Positions 1 to 9,103 of a stretch of DNA of 64,000 bases are shown here, one piece after another; position 1 is the first letter of the stretch; each line of letters begins with the position of its first letter. Made by a program: the position numbers and the translations under genes. Below the pieces are notes generated by a model, which ran no database searches, had not been told where the DNA came from, and saw only the letters and a list, made by a program, of their open reading frames with translations. The stretch lies in assembly GCA_963845485.1 (NCBI GenBank), contig CAWJSI010000013.1, forward strand, positions 1 through 64,000, written 5' to 3'. The stretch comes from Bog-756 sp963845485 (GTDB taxonomy: Bacteria; Actinomycetota; Acidimicrobiia; Acidimicrobiales; RAAP-2).

Positions 1-14
1 TACACGGGTGATCC
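1..14 (+). repeat. Left terminal inverted repeat of the recombinase element
   Basis: TACACGGGTGATCC, the exact reverse complement of 2446-2459. Just inside it, at 34-49, is a small perfect hairpin (CGAGAA, loop GCAT, TTCTCG), which may be a recombinase site or part of the leader. Confidence 0.75.
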
Positions 15-76
15 GCACCTTGGACTGACCACACGAGAAGCATTTCTCGAGTGGAAGTCCAACCAGGAGGTGCGAG

Positions 77-1120
77 ATGCAGTGGAGTCCGGTATTCGAG
101 TGTTCCATCGGCCCTGATGGCCAGAAGACCTATCGGGTCGGCCATGAGCTGGTCGATGAGTTCTTGGAGTTCGCCTCGGCCCGGTGCCGACCGAGCACGG
201 TGCGGGCCTATGCCCACGACCTGAAGGTCTTCTTCGGGTTCGTCGACAAGGAGCCCGCCGAGGTGACGCCGAAGGACGTGCTGTCCTTCATCACCAGTCA
301 GCAGCGGTCCCGGGCCGGGGTGAGCAACGTGGTGCGGATCAGTGACGGTGGGTCCGGTCTGTCGGCGGCGACGGTGAAGCGTCGACTGGCTGCGGTGTCG
401 AGTCTGTTCAGCTATCTGGTGATCCGGGGGGATGCCGGTGTGGTCGCCAACCCGGTGCCGCGGGGGATGCCGACCCGAAGGAGCCGCCACCGCGACCAAC
501 GGGGCGTTCCTCTCGTGAAAGGAGTGCGTCGGCTGCCCCGGATCCTCGATGCCAGTGAGGTCGAGCTGTTGATGTCAGCGTTCCGGACCGATCGGGACCG
601 GGCCATGGCCCAGGCCATGCTGCTCGGGGGTCTCCGGCGGTGCGAGGTGCTGGGTCTGCGCTTGGAGGACCTCCGGGTCGGCGAGAAGCAGCTGTTCATC
701 GCCGACGGCAAGGGTGGCCACCAACGGCTGGTCCCCATCTCGCCGACGTTCTTCTCGACGGTGGCCGACTACCTGAACCGTGAGCGACCACCGGATGCTG
801 CCACCGATCATGTGTTCGTGGTCCTGAAGGAGCCGAGACGGGGCCAACCCCTCACCGCCGAGGGGCTGGACGAGGTGTTCAGTGCAGCCCGGGCCCGAGC
901 GGGGTTGGTTCACGGGACCTGCCACGAGCTCCGTCACACCTGCTTCACCCGGCTGAAGGAGGCGGGCATGGCCATCGAAGCCATCCAGGCTCTGGCCGGC
1001 CACCGCTCGATCGCCTCCACCCGGATCTACCTCCATCTCGGAGGCGACTGGCTGGCCAACGAGTATCGCCGGGCGGCCGAGGCCATCGACGCCCAGGCCC
1101 GGGTGGGGGTGGCCCGATGA
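77..1120 (+). CDS. Tyrosine recombinase (integrase), first of a pair
   Basis: 347-aa site-specific recombinase of the phage integrase/XerD family, which cuts and rejoins DNA through a covalent 3'-phosphotyrosine. The N-terminal SAM-like core-binding domain covers about residues 22-120 and the catalytic domain about 155-340. All catalytic residues are visible: Arg187 (GGLRRCE), Lys212 (GKGG), His283 and Arg286 (HELRH), His309 (AGHR) and Tyr318. The start ATG follows the purine-rich stretch AGGAGGTGCGAG. The stop overlaps the start of the next gene by 4 nt (ATGA), implying translational coupling. It probably acts with that partner to mobilise the enclosing element. Confidence 0.93.
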   Translation: MQWSPVFECSIGPDGQKTYRVGHELVDEFLEFASARCRPSTVRAYAHDLKVFFGFVDKEPAEVTPKDVLSFITSQQRSRAGVSNVVRISDGGSGLSAATVKRRLAAVSSLFSYLVIRGDAGVVANPVPRGMPTRRSRHRDQRGVPLVKGVRRLPRILDASEVELLMSAFRTDRDRAMAQAMLLGGLRRCEVLGLRLEDLRVGEKQLFIADGKGGHQRLVPISPTFFSTVADYLNRERPPDAATDHVFVVLKEPRRGQPLTAEGLDEVFSAARARAGLVHGTCHELRHTCFTRLKEAGMAIEAIQALAGHRSIASTRIYLHLGGDWLANEYRRAAEAIDAQARVGVAR

Positions 1121-2412
1121 GCGCACTCTCCCTCCCTTCCCTCGGCGGGCCGGACGAGCCGGATCAGCGTCTCCGAGGGGTCCAGCCCGAGATCACCTGG
1201 GGCGAGATTGCCCAGCGTGCGCCCCTCATGGTCTCCACCATGGCCACCTATCTGGATCAACTCTCCGTGTCGGCCCGACCGGGGACGGTCGCCGCTTTCG
1301 AGATCGCCCTGCGCTTCTTTGCCGGTCGGGTGACCGACGCGGATCGGTGGTGTGTCTGTGTCGCTGATATCGAGCGTCGCCACATCGAGGACTTCAAGCT
1401 GTGGCAGGCCAAGCGTCCGGGCAAGCACGGGAAGAAGTTCTCGACCACCACCATCCGGCACCGGCTGGGGTTGCTTCGCACCTTCTTCGAGCGGATCATC
1501 GAGTGGGGCTATGACGACGCCCCGGCCCGGGTGCCCATCTTCCCCGGCGACTTCCCGAAGGCCGACGAGCCGCTGCCCAAGTTCCTCGACGACCGGACCA
1601 TGGCCAAGTTCATGGCCGCAGTGGCGAAGGACACCAACCCACGCCGGCGGCTGATGATGGAGCTGCTGGCCCGCACCGGCATGCGGGTGGGCGAGCTGGC
1701 CTCGCTCGAGGACGACGCCATGGTCCAGATCAGCGAGACCTTCTGGCTGCGGATCCCGGTCGGCAAGCTCCACAACGACCGCTATGTTCCCCTCCACCCG
1801 ATCCTGGTCGACCTCATCTCCGACTACCGGAAGTCGAGTGGACCGAACCGATCGGGTCGACTGGTCGTCCGGAACGACGGCCAGCCCTTCGACCGGCGGA
1901 CGGTCTATCGCTATGTCGAGTCAACGGCCAAGCGGGCGGGAATCGGCCACGTCCACCCGCACCAGCTCCGCCACACCTTGGCCACCCAAGCGATCAACCG
2001 AGGCATGAGTCTCGAGGCCATCGCCGCACTGCTTGGCCATCGGTCGATGCGGATGACCATGACCTATGCCCGGATCTCGGACCGCACCGTCGCCGACGAG
2101 TATTTCCGGGTGACCGAGGCGGTCGAGGCCAACTACGGGCGCACCGATGCGCTTCCGGACACGGCAGCCGGGGCCAACATGCGGAGGCTGGCCGCCGACC
2201 ACCGGCGCATGCTCGGCAACGGAATGTGCACCAGGCCGGTCGCCCTCGACTGCTCATTCGAGTCAGCCTGTGAGCGCTGCAACTTCTTCGAGACCGGACC
2301 TCAGTTCGTTCCGATCCTCCGCCGCCAACGGGACCACGCCGCTGAACACGGCCAGGAGGACCGGATCGTCCTCTTCGACCGGCTCATCAAGGGCATCGAC
2401 GGGGAGCCCTGA
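1117..2412 (+). CDS. Tyrosine recombinase with C-terminal Cys cluster, second of a pair
   Basis: 431-aa tyrosine recombinase coupled by an ATGA overlap to the upstream recombinase. The core-binding domain spans about residues 40-130 and the catalytic domain about 155-330, with Arg190 (GMRVGE), Lys217, His282 and Arg285 (HQLRH), His308 (LGHRS) and Tyr317 intact. The C-terminal extension has four cysteines (371, 379, 385, 388; spacing C-x7-C-x5-C-x2-C), a likely zinc-binding tail of the kind seen in recombinases encoded by tandem-integrase elements. Both proteins appear active, so the element may be functional. Confidence 0.92.
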   Translation: MSALSLPSLGGPDEPDQRLRGVQPEITWGEIAQRAPLMVSTMATYLDQLSVSARPGTVAAFEIALRFFAGRVTDADRWCVCVADIERRHIEDFKLWQAKRPGKHGKKFSTTTIRHRLGLLRTFFERIIEWGYDDAPARVPIFPGDFPKADEPLPKFLDDRTMAKFMAAVAKDTNPRRRLMMELLARTGMRVGELASLEDDAMVQISETFWLRIPVGKLHNDRYVPLHPILVDLISDYRKSSGPNRSGRLVVRNDGQPFDRRTVYRYVESTAKRAGIGHVHPHQLRHTLATQAINRGMSLEAIAALLGHRSMRMTMTYARISDRTVADEYFRVTEAVEANYGRTDALPDTAAGANMRRLAADHRRMLGNGMCTRPVALDCSFESACERCNFFETGPQFVPILRRQRDHAAEHGQEDRIVLFDRLIKGIDGEP

Positions 2413-2445
2413 GTGTGGTTCGATGAGCCTCAGTCCAGGGCCCGT

Positions 2446-2459
2446 GGATCACCCGTGTA
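2446..2459 (-). repeat. Right terminal inverted repeat of the recombinase element
   Basis: GGATCACCCGTGTA, the exact reverse complement of 1-14. It lies 33 nt past the stop codon of the second recombinase, so little non-element DNA fits between the gene and the end. Confidence 0.75.
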
Positions 2460-2484
2460 ACAACACTTCAGCCATACCGCCGAA

Positions 2485-3138
2485 CTAGACCTGACGCCGA
2501 CCCCTGAGGACCTCGGTCGTCAGTGATCTGAATGGCACGACGAGAAAGATGGCGATAGCAAAGTAGAGGACAATGGCCACCTTTGGGACAATCAGGGCGA
2601 GCACGATCGTTACGACATAGGCGGCCACGACGTACCGAAACTTTGTGCGGGCTTCTTGGGCATCAGGCTCGTCGGGGCCTGGCTCTCGTAGGTGTTCTCG
2701 TCGAGCGTATGCGCTAAGTGCAGACCCCAGCAGTCGAATCACCAACAGCGTGAGGCCATAGACGACGGCTGCCATGCGTTGCCAAGCCGTGGTCTTATCT
2801 AGTGCCTCTGCAACAAGACGGGTGGGGAAAGGTAGGAACGAAACCACGAGCAGGAACAGAAGGTTCAGTCTCAGAAAAAGTGGATCTACGCCCTTTATTC
2901 GGTCGGTCAGGGCGTGGTGACCGATCCAAGCTGCACCGATTGTCAAGAAACTAACGACGTAGGCGAGGTAGGAGGGCCAGCCCTGAAGGAACTGGGCCGT
3001 CGGTGAACCCGGCGGACGTATCGCAACATCGAGTACGAGCAGCGTGACGGCAATGGCCAGTACGCCGTCGCTAAACGCCTCCATTCGGCCCTTGGACAGG
3101 AGTGCCCCACCTAACGACGAAGCTTCGTCTTCTGCCAT
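2485..3138 (-). CDS. TMEM175/DUF1211 family membrane protein (putative potassium channel)
   Basis: 217-aa membrane protein with the family signature FSDGVLAIAVTLLVLD in the first transmembrane helix (residues about 21-36) and roughly six hydrophobic helices in total. Bacterial TMEM175 proteins form tetrameric potassium-selective leak channels lacking a classical TVGYG filter; the conserved FSDG helix lines the pore. The length matches bacterial members. The gene stands alone just outside the recombinase element, and its base composition is visibly less GC-rich than the catabolic genes of the right half, compatible with transfer. Physiological role is not deducible. Confidence 0.85.
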   Translation of the reverse strand: MAEDEASSLGGALLSKGRMEAFSDGVLAIAVTLLVLDVAIRPPGSPTAQFLQGWPSYLAYVVSFLTIGAAWIGHHALTDRIKGVDPLFLRLNLLFLLVVSFLPFPTRLVAEALDKTTAWQRMAAVVYGLTLLVIRLLGSALSAYARREHLREPGPDEPDAQEARTKFRYVVAAYVVTIVLALIVPKVAIVLYFAIAIFLVVPFRSLTTEVLRGRRQV

Positions 3139-3296
3139 GATCCGACGGTAGCAACCATTCCAGGACTACGCCGTTGGCGCTTTACATTGGGTATCGCCGA
3201 ACGCCGGGAGAGTGTCAGGCCACGGCGCGACTGGGGCACTCAGGGCGGAAGTCGGCGATATATCAAGGTCACCGCTCTCGCACTAGCGTCACGTTC

Positions 3297-3692
3297 ATGG
3301 ATCTCCCTGACCGATTCGTAGAGTTGATGCGAGGCTGCAACCCTTGCTTCATCACCACGTTGATGCCTGACGGCTCGCCACAGACGACCCAGACCTGGGT
3401 CGACACCGATGGTGCCAACGTGATCATCAACACGGTCCAGACCCACCAGAAGATGCGCAACATCGAGCGGGATCCCCGTGTGTCCGTTGCCGTCTGCGAT
3501 GCCGCCGACCCCTCTCGCTACTACGCCGTGCGAGGGCGTGTCGCGAACATCACGACCGAAGGTGGGGCGGAGCACATCGAAGTCCTCGCCCAGCGTTACA
3601 CGGGAGGCCCTTACCAGTGGTACGGCGGGCGGGACCAGGTGCGAGTGATCCTGACGATCACGGCCGACAGAATCCACTCGATGGACCGCTGA
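3297..3692 (+). CDS. PPOX-class (F420-type) FMN-binding split-barrel oxidoreductase
   Basis: 131-aa pyridoxamine 5'-phosphate oxidase-like protein. Visible family features are the N-terminal CFITTLMPDGSPQTTQTWVD strand pair, a THQKMRNIERDPRVSVAV segment and YAVRGRVA. Members bind FMN or F420 and often reduce unsaturated substrates in actinobacteria. The frame is open further upstream to 3174, but homology begins at MDLPDRF, so the ATG at 3297 is chosen. Monocistronic; substrate unknown. Confidence 0.85.
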   Translation: MDLPDRFVELMRGCNPCFITTLMPDGSPQTTQTWVDTDGANVIINTVQTHQKMRNIERDPRVSVAVCDAADPSRYYAVRGRVANITTEGGAEHIEVLAQRYTGGPYQWYGGRDQVRVILTITADRIHSMDR

Positions 3693-3932
3693 TCTGGAGG
3701 GTCAACGCCGGGACACTGCAGCCTGCCCCCGAACGCCGGATCGAACGTCATCGACCGTGGCTGACCGGAACTCTGATGACAGTTCTCTTGATCACCGAAA
3801 CGATGCGAGGAACAGGGTATACGGAGGGATCTCACTACGTTAAGTAGTCATACCACTATCTAGCGTGGTGGTTCCAAAAGTTGCTTAGGAACTCCTAGCG
3901 AAATCGTCGGGCTCCCCAATACCGTCGAATCC

Positions 3933-5858
3933 ATGGGATCTAAGGAGGGGCAATCTCGAAGGACTCGTCTAATTGTCGGCGGGTCCATGGCTGCGGCTTT
4001 GGTCGTTGGCATTCTGCAGCTTCCCAGTCTTGTGGCGGGGGCAACCACTTTTGGCATCTCCGGCACTGTGACGGCGGTGGGAGGGGCGCCTCTAGCTGGA
4101 ATCTGCGTGTCAATTAGTCAGATCGGCGGGCAGGCGACCTCCGGAACAGTCACTGGGTCCGACGGTACCTACTCAGTGGGTGCTGGGGTTCCCACCGGTC
4201 AATACGATGTCAAGTTCTCGTCGGGAACGGAGTGCTCGACCAGTCCGGAAAACTATGCCCTTCAGTACTACGACGATTCACCGACACCGACGGGTGCGCA
4301 GCCGGTCTCGGTCGTCTCTGGTGTCACCACGACATCGATCGACGCCGTGATGGAGCCAGGAGGTTCCATTTCCGGAACGGTCACAGCGGCCACCGGTTCA
4401 GCACCAATAAAAGGGGTCTGTGTCTATGCCTATGGGACTGGCAATATCAACTACTGGGTGGCCGTGACAGCCGCCGACGGAAGCTACGAACTCGACGGAC
4501 TGAGCACCGGCGCATACACCGTGGATTTTGTCGACCCCGGGACTACAACGTGCACCGCACCTGGAGGCGCGTACGCATCCCAGTGGTACTCAGGACGATC
4601 CACCCAGGCAACGGCTGACTCGGTGTCAGTCACCGCCGGCCAAACGACGGGAAGCATCAATGCCTCCCTCGTATTGCTCACGGGTACGACCACCTCAGTA
4701 GTCCCGACACCTTCTTCCGCCACCCAGGGACAGCCGATCTCGTTTTCCACCTCAGTCACTGGTCCGGGCGGTACGCCGACGGGAACGGTCGCCGTAACTG
4801 AAGGAACCACTGCTCTGTGCACTGTCACCTTGACCTCTGGCTCGGGGACATGCAGTGCGGCAAACGCAGCTCTCGGAAGCGATTCCATCACAGCGACCTA
4901 CTCCGGTGACCAAACATTCGAGGCCTCGTCCGGCACGACATTCGTATCGGTCACGACTGCCAACCCTCCGCCCACATCAACCACCACGACTACGGCCCCG
5001 ACAACGACCACCACGATTCCGCCGACAACGACCACCAGTTCGTCACCAGTGGCGTCGCCCTCACCGGCTCCGCACGGCTACTGGTTGGTCGGCGGCGACG
5101 GAGGAATCTTCACATTCGGATCCGCACAGTTCCACGGGTCGACCGGATCCATTCGGCTCAGCCGTCCGGTGGTTGGCATCACACCCACCAAGGATGCCGG
5201 GGGCTATTGGCTGGTGGCCTCCGATGGCGGGATCTTCACCTTTGGTGACGCCGGGTTCTATGGGTCGATCCCCGGACTGGATATCTTCCCCGCTGGGACG
5301 CCGGGCAACGTAAAACGGCTCAACGCTCCAATAGTTGGCATGGTCCCGTCTGCCGACGGTGGTGGCTACTTCATGGTGGCCTCGGATGGAGGCGTTTTCG
5401 CCTTCGGCGACGCCCAGTTCGAGGGGTCTTGTCCTGCCATCGGAGGATGTTCCGGTGCGGCCGTTGCCGTCATGCCAGACGGAACCGGAAATGGGTACTG
5501 GCTCGTAACGGCGACGGGCCACGTGTACACATTCGGTGATGCCGCTAGCTATGGTTCACCGGGCAACCAGGGCACAGTGACTTCTGCCGTGCGCACGCCT
5601 GACGGTAAGGGCTACTGGATCCTCTTCTCCAGTGGGCTGGTCGCTCCGTTTGGCGATGCAGTCGGCTACGGGAGTTTGTCGGGTGGAGTGGCCGGAGGAT
5701 TCAATCCAGCCACATCGGTCTTCTCGACATCGGATGGAGCGGGCTACTGGGTGGCGACAGCCAACGGCGCCGTCTATCCCTTCGGGGACGCCCCGAACGA
5801 CGGGAGTATGGCCGGGACTCACCTGAACGCTCCGATAATCGCGGCGGTTGGCTGGTAG
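3933..5858 (+). CDS. Secreted multidomain protein: CnaB-like domains, Ig-like domain, six GYWLV/FGDA repeats
   Basis: 641-aa predicted exported protein. The N-terminus has Arg residues and a hydrophobic segment ending at VAGA (about residues 9-37), a signal peptide or anchor. Two carboxypeptidase-regulatory/CnaB-like beta-sandwiches follow (FGISGTVTAVGGAPLAG; GSISGTVTAATGSAPIKG), then a bacterial Ig-like domain with a TATYSGD motif, a Thr/Pro linker (about 345-375), and six divergent repeats beginning with GYW and containing FGDA. The repeats resemble propeller blades. An adhesive or cell-surface role is an inference. The start ATG has no strong Shine-Dalgarno sequence. Confidence 0.85.
   Translation: MGSKEGQSRRTRLIVGGSMAAALVVGILQLPSLVAGATTFGISGTVTAVGGAPLAGICVSISQIGGQATSGTVTGSDGTYSVGAGVPTGQYDVKFSSGTECSTSPENYALQYYDDSPTPTGAQPVSVVSGVTTTSIDAVMEPGGSISGTVTAATGSAPIKGVCVYAYGTGNINYWVAVTAADGSYELDGLSTGAYTVDFVDPGTTTCTAPGGAYASQWYSGRSTQATADSVSVTAGQTTGSINASLVLLTGTTTSVVPTPSSATQGQPISFSTSVTGPGGTPTGTVAVTEGTTALCTVTLTSGSGTCSAANAALGSDSITATYSGDQTFEASSGTTFVSVTTANPPPTSTTTTTAPTTTTTIPPTTTTSSSPVASPSPAPHGYWLVGGDGGIFTFGSAQFHGSTGSIRLSRPVVGITPTKDAGGYWLVASDGGIFTFGDAGFYGSIPGLDIFPAGTPGNVKRLNAPIVGMVPSADGGGYFMVASDGGVFAFGDAQFEGSCPAIGGCSGAAVAVMPDGTGNGYWLVTATGHVYTFGDAASYGSPGNQGTVTSAVRTPDGKGYWILFSSGLVAPFGDAVGYGSLSGGVAGGFNPATSVFSTSDGAGYWVATANGAVYPFGDAPNDGSMAGTHLNAPIIAAVGW
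5076..5855 (+). repeat. Six divergent GYWLV/FGDA protein repeats
   Basis: Six units of about 38-54 codons, each opening with GYW or GYF and carrying FGDA or FGSA followed by G-S. They diverge strongly in sequence, unlike the near-identical units in 34910-35665, so this copy looks older or under relaxed homogenisation. Confidence 0.8.
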
Positions 5859-5991
5859 GCGCGAGGGCGGTGATGACCGCCGTCCGGTCGCGGGGGTGCA
5901 GTTGCCGTTCACTCCAGCTAGGCGTCGCCACTGTCCATGATCGCCGGATATGCGTAGACCGGTCCGCCCAGTCAAGGCGCTCCTTGCTAGG

Positions 5992-6999
5992 TCAAAAGGG
6001 AGGTGTTTCCCCACCCTGGATGGGCTGGCCGGTCCTTTCCTCTGGAGACGCTGGATCCCAAGTCGTGCCGTTCCAAAACCGGGGCCGATCTGGGGCGAAA
6101 GGATCCGGATACCAACCGGGTGGATACATGCGAACAACGGATTCTGAACTTCCCGTGGCACCCTCCGTGTGCGTCACTCCCGATCTTCGAGATCTCAGAA
6201 GGAGGAAGACGAGGGAGAGAATGATAAGTAGGGCGACAATGACAACGACTACTAGAGCAGTGTTGCTATGACCGCTCGCACCGACACCGTTAGCTCCCCG
6301 CTTGGAGATCGGACCGGGACCAGTTGTTGTCGGGACGGATGTAGCGGTGGAAGGCATAGCCGCGTCCTGGCGTATGGCCAGATCGGAGATTGACTGAGGC
6401 GTACTCAGCATCGACCCGCTCGGGTCGGAGCCATAGGCGAGAGCGAGAACGTTCGCCTTGGCCCAGGCTGCGACAACCAGACTCATGCCGGCAGCGGTCG
6501 TACAAGTCGCCAGGTGGGATCCCGGGATGCCTGCAATGGCCGTATTGGTGGTCGGGGATGAGCTGGTTGCGCTGGCGCAAAACGAGAGCACCGCGGGATT
6601 GGTTCCCTGAGTGGCCTGCTGGTCTACCTGGCCCTTGAAGGTCCCACCAGGCTTCGCTGCGAATGCCGTCAGAGCCACGACTAGCCCCTGATTTGGAGTC
6701 GAAGTCGACCAGGTTCGCGCAGCACTCGCGGATTCCACGCCAAGGGGGCCAAGGGCGTCACCCTCTAGCCGATCGAGGCCATTCACCACCCTCTCAGCAA
6801 TCGCAGGATTCCCAGCGGTCCACTCCGAGCCCGGGTTGGAGATGATGAGCTGGTCGAGACTGTCGTTGCCTGCTGCACCAGCGGGACCCGTTCCAATCGA
6901 GAGGATCGAGAGGATCGAGAAGACGATGAGAAAAAGCACCCCGAACGCAAGACACCCAACCCGCTGTCGCCCCAAGATGACGCCTCCGTCTGTCCTCAC
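5992..6999 (-). CDS. Membrane-anchored secreted protein with cytoplasmic DUF2510 domain
   Basis: 335-aa protein. An N-terminal hydrophobic segment (about residues 16-42, ending GPAGAAG) is a signal sequence or anchor; a Ser/Thr-rich exported domain of about 180 residues follows, then a strong transmembrane helix near 245-268 (ALVVVVIVALLIILSLVFLL) with RSRRS on its cytoplasmic side. It ends in a short DUF2510 domain, PPGWYPDPFAPDRPRFWNG, with the usual Trp-Tyr-Pro-Asp core. DUF2510 occurs on many actinobacterial membrane proteins; its function is unclear. GTG start chosen at the 5' limit of the frame. Confidence 0.75.
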   Translation of the reverse strand: MRTDGGVILGRQRVGCLAFGVLFLIVFSILSILSIGTGPAGAAGNDSLDQLIISNPGSEWTAGNPAIAERVVNGLDRLEGDALGPLGVESASAARTWSTSTPNQGLVVALTAFAAKPGGTFKGQVDQQATQGTNPAVLSFCASATSSSPTTNTAIAGIPGSHLATCTTAAGMSLVVAAWAKANVLALAYGSDPSGSMLSTPQSISDLAIRQDAAMPSTATSVPTTTGPGPISKRGANGVGASGHSNTALVVVVIVALLIILSLVFLLLRSRRSGVTHTEGATGSSESVVRMYPPGWYPDPFAPDRPRFWNGTTWDPASPEERTGQPIQGGETPPF

Positions 7000-7214
7000 C
7001 TTGGCAGACTACTTCTCGCCTGTGAACCTGAATCCTCCAATTCCGCCGCCGGACGAGATCACGCCAACCTCTCACACAGACGCTGCAAGGCCAGTGAGGT
7101 GGTGCCCAACTTGAAGAAGGCCGCCTTTGCCGGGACGTGGATCACCCGGCTACGAGGATGGGGCTGGCTGCCCCGGAACGCCGGGTAAACCTTCCCGATG
7201 TATGAGGAAGTCCA

Positions 7215-7919
7215 TTACCAGGCGACGGTGTTGCCCTGGTAGTCGAGGTACTGGAGACCTTCGCGACCGCGCTGCTCTTCGATGACTGTGACAAGGCTGG
7301 GGATGCTCTCGTCGATCGTGAGGCGGGCGCCGGGGCCGCCGAGCGCAGTCTTGACCCAGCCCGGTGCCATGAGGAGCAGTGTCCGTCTTCCACCGCGATG
7401 CCGAGCGGCGTAGCTCCGCATGAGTTGGTTAAGGGCTGACTTGCTCGCTCGATAGATCTCGAAGCCCCCGTTCTCGTTGTTGGCGACGCTGCCCTGACCC
7501 GAGGACATGACTCCGATGGTGCCGTCTGGCTGGACGAGGTCACCGAGGGATTCAACGACCCGCATCGGGCTCAGTGCGTTGGTCACCATCAGCCGGGTGA
7601 ACTCGTCGGTCGAAATATCTGCGGTGGTCGCCCCATGGTGGTTGGTGACGCCAGCGTTGACGAAGAGGAGGTCGAACTTTCGTGCAGCGAGCCGTTGACG
7701 CAGATCGTCAAGTTGTCCGGACACGTTGATGTCGAGGTGTTCGATCTTGAGGCGCCCGCCCGCAGATTCCGCCAGCTCGTGGAGTTCGGTGCGATCCGAA
7801 CCACGGATGGTCGCTATGACTTCAGAACCGCGTTCGAGGTACTCCTCAGCCAATGCGAGGCCCAAGCCCCGAGAGGCACCGATGATGAGGACGGTTGACT
7901 TGTCAGGGGTCGCTATCAC
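7215..7919 (-). CDS. Short-chain dehydrogenase/reductase (C-factor-like SDR)
   Basis: 234-aa classical SDR. The NAD(P)-binding motif GASRGLG lies at about residues 14-20, the NAG motif in LLFVNAGV near 90, the catalytic Ser in MSSGQGS near 140 and the Tyr-x3-Lys pair in YRASKSALN near 157. The short length and C-terminal GNTVAW resemble the CsgA/C-factor-like subgroup. It stands alone with a GTG start, and the substrate is unknown. Confidence 0.88.
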   Translation of the reverse strand: MIATPDKSTVLIIGASRGLGLALAEEYLERGSEVIATIRGSDRTELHELAESAGGRLKIEHLDINVSGQLDDLRQRLAARKFDLLFVNAGVTNHHGATTADISTDEFTRLMVTNALSPMRVVESLGDLVQPDGTIGVMSSGQGSVANNENGGFEIYRASKSALNQLMRSYAARHRGGRRTLLLMAPGWVKTALGGPGARLTIDESIPSLVTVIEEQRGREGLQYLDYQGNTVAW

Positions 7920-8101
7920 GTTCGATTAGGGAGAGTAATTGACATCCTTCAAATTCTCGTACATGCGACGCATTTTTACCGCCGTCCGACTCATGCCCCC
8001 GATCGCCTAATACACGTATGATCCATCTGGTATCTCAGGGCTTTGACTGAACAGCGCCAGGGCCGAAGTCGTTGGTTCTCCTGCTGCCGGGCCGAGAGCT
8101 T

Positions 8102-8698
8102 TCACCAGACGAACGGAACCAGGCGTTTCCGGGTTGCGGCATAATCGCGATAGCGGTCACCCAGGTTCAACAACAGAAGCCTTTCCTCGGCATCTATCCG
8201 GTAGACGAGGCCAACTGTCATACCTGCGACGATTGCGAGCAGCGACAGCCAGTTGCCAAACAACCACCCAATACCGGCGATAGCAAGCAGACTCCCGGTA
8301 TAGCTCGGATGGCGGAGCACTCGATAGGGCCCGTCGGCGATGACGGGTTGATCGCTGCTCGCCCGCACCGTGAGCGTGAAGTACCTCCCCAGTGTACGAA
8401 AGCACCAGATACGCAATGCCACCCCGCACCACAGAAAGGTAAGACCTAGCCATGCCGCTAGGAGCGTCGGGTGGATTGTTGCCGCAGGAGCGTGAAGAAG
8501 CGCCAACACAGCCACAGCAACGCCGGCAAGGACCGCGATCCGGAGCACCGTCTCGTCCTTCCAGTTGATCTTTGTCGCCTCAGGCCTGGCCTTAGCCACT
8601 TGACGTAGCTCAGCTATCGCCCAGACGGCCACGGTCACAGCCAGAAGGACCACGTAAGGTCCATCAACGGTCTTGAAAGCCGTCGTGGCCAAGATCAT
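8102..8698 (-). CDS. Isoprenylcysteine carboxyl methyltransferase (ICMT) family membrane protein
   Basis: 198-aa integral membrane protein with about five helices and the family motif GPYRVLRHPSYTGSL (around residues 125-139) plus a C-terminal AEERLLLLNLGDRYRDYAA segment, which binds S-adenosylmethionine and positions substrate in this fold. Bacterial members lack prenylated protein substrates and probably methylate lipids or small molecules. Isolated gene; specific role unknown. Confidence 0.85.
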   Translation of the reverse strand: MILATTAFKTVDGPYVVLLAVTVAVWAIAELRQVAKARPEATKINWKDETVLRIAVLAGVAVAVLALLHAPAATIHPTLLAAWLGLTFLWCGVALRIWCFRTLGRYFTLTVRASSDQPVIADGPYRVLRHPSYTGSLLAIAGIGWLFGNWLSLLAIVAGMTVGLVYRIDAEERLLLLNLGDRYRDYAATRKRLVPFVW

Positions 8699-8780
8699 GA
8701 TCGGAGCCTACGGCCCGCAGGCCAGACGACTCAGCAGGAAGGCCTCAAGTGTCCTCGATCGATCGCCGGCTCCAGGTCAC

Positions 8781-9103
8781 CTACCTTTCAGTCTTCGACG
8801 GAGCACCCAGCGGCCGCAGCCAGGCGGCGGTGCGCTCCTCGTCCCATTTGCTGCTGGAGGCGGCGAGGACCGCTTGCTCGGCCTCGTTGACCCCTGGGTA
8901 GGTGCGCCACGTCCAGCCGCTCATCATATGAACCGTCGGAGAGTCACCCACGCCGCCCGTTGGTTGCCATTCAGTAGTGGGTGGCTTTTGGCCAACCGCA
9001 CCAGGAGCACAGCGGCCTTGTCGATGAAATCCGGATAGAAGTCCTCGTTGCTCCAACTGCTGGCCGGTGCGTGGAGAGCGGAGTCGGCCAGATCGGTCTT
9101 CAT
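8781..9103 (-). pseudogene. Frameshifted remnant of a Doc/Fic (death-on-curing) toxin
   Basis: Two overlapping frames join into one Doc-like protein. The upstream frame encodes LADSALHAP, a FIDKAAVLLVRLAKSHPL segment and LNGNQRAAW, the last a variant of the Fic motif HPFxDGNKR, and stops at LRRFI (about 8924). The other frame continues with MMSGWTWRTYPGVNEAEQAV and KWDEERTAAWL, the normal C-terminus of actinobacterial Doc proteins. A single-base shift near 8926-8932 (CGGTTCATATGATGAGC on the minus strand) breaks the gene. The N-terminus before the Met at 9103 does not look like Doc, and no antitoxin is adjacent, so this is a decayed module. Confidence 0.7.

Larger units (their letters stand above)
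1..2459 (+). mobile_element. Two-gene tyrosine recombinase element with inverted terminal repeats
   Basis: Two overlapping tyrosine recombinase genes occupy nearly all of the interval and are bracketed by perfect 14-bp inverted repeats (TACACGGGTGATCC at 1-14, its reverse complement at 2446-2459). A second shared block, TGGACTGA, lies 6 nt inside the left repeat (21-28) and its complement 8 nt inside the right one (2430-2437). Known relatives are recombinase-in-trio (RIT) elements and Tn554-like elements, which mobilise with tandem tyrosine recombinases; only two genes are visible here. The left end coincides with the window start, so a third gene or a larger element upstream cannot be excluded. 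Confidence 0.7.

Noticed and set aside
575..1126. Long open frames on the minus strand opposite the recombinases
   Set aside because: They mirror the high-GC coding strand of genes with clear recombinase motifs and have no family similarity.
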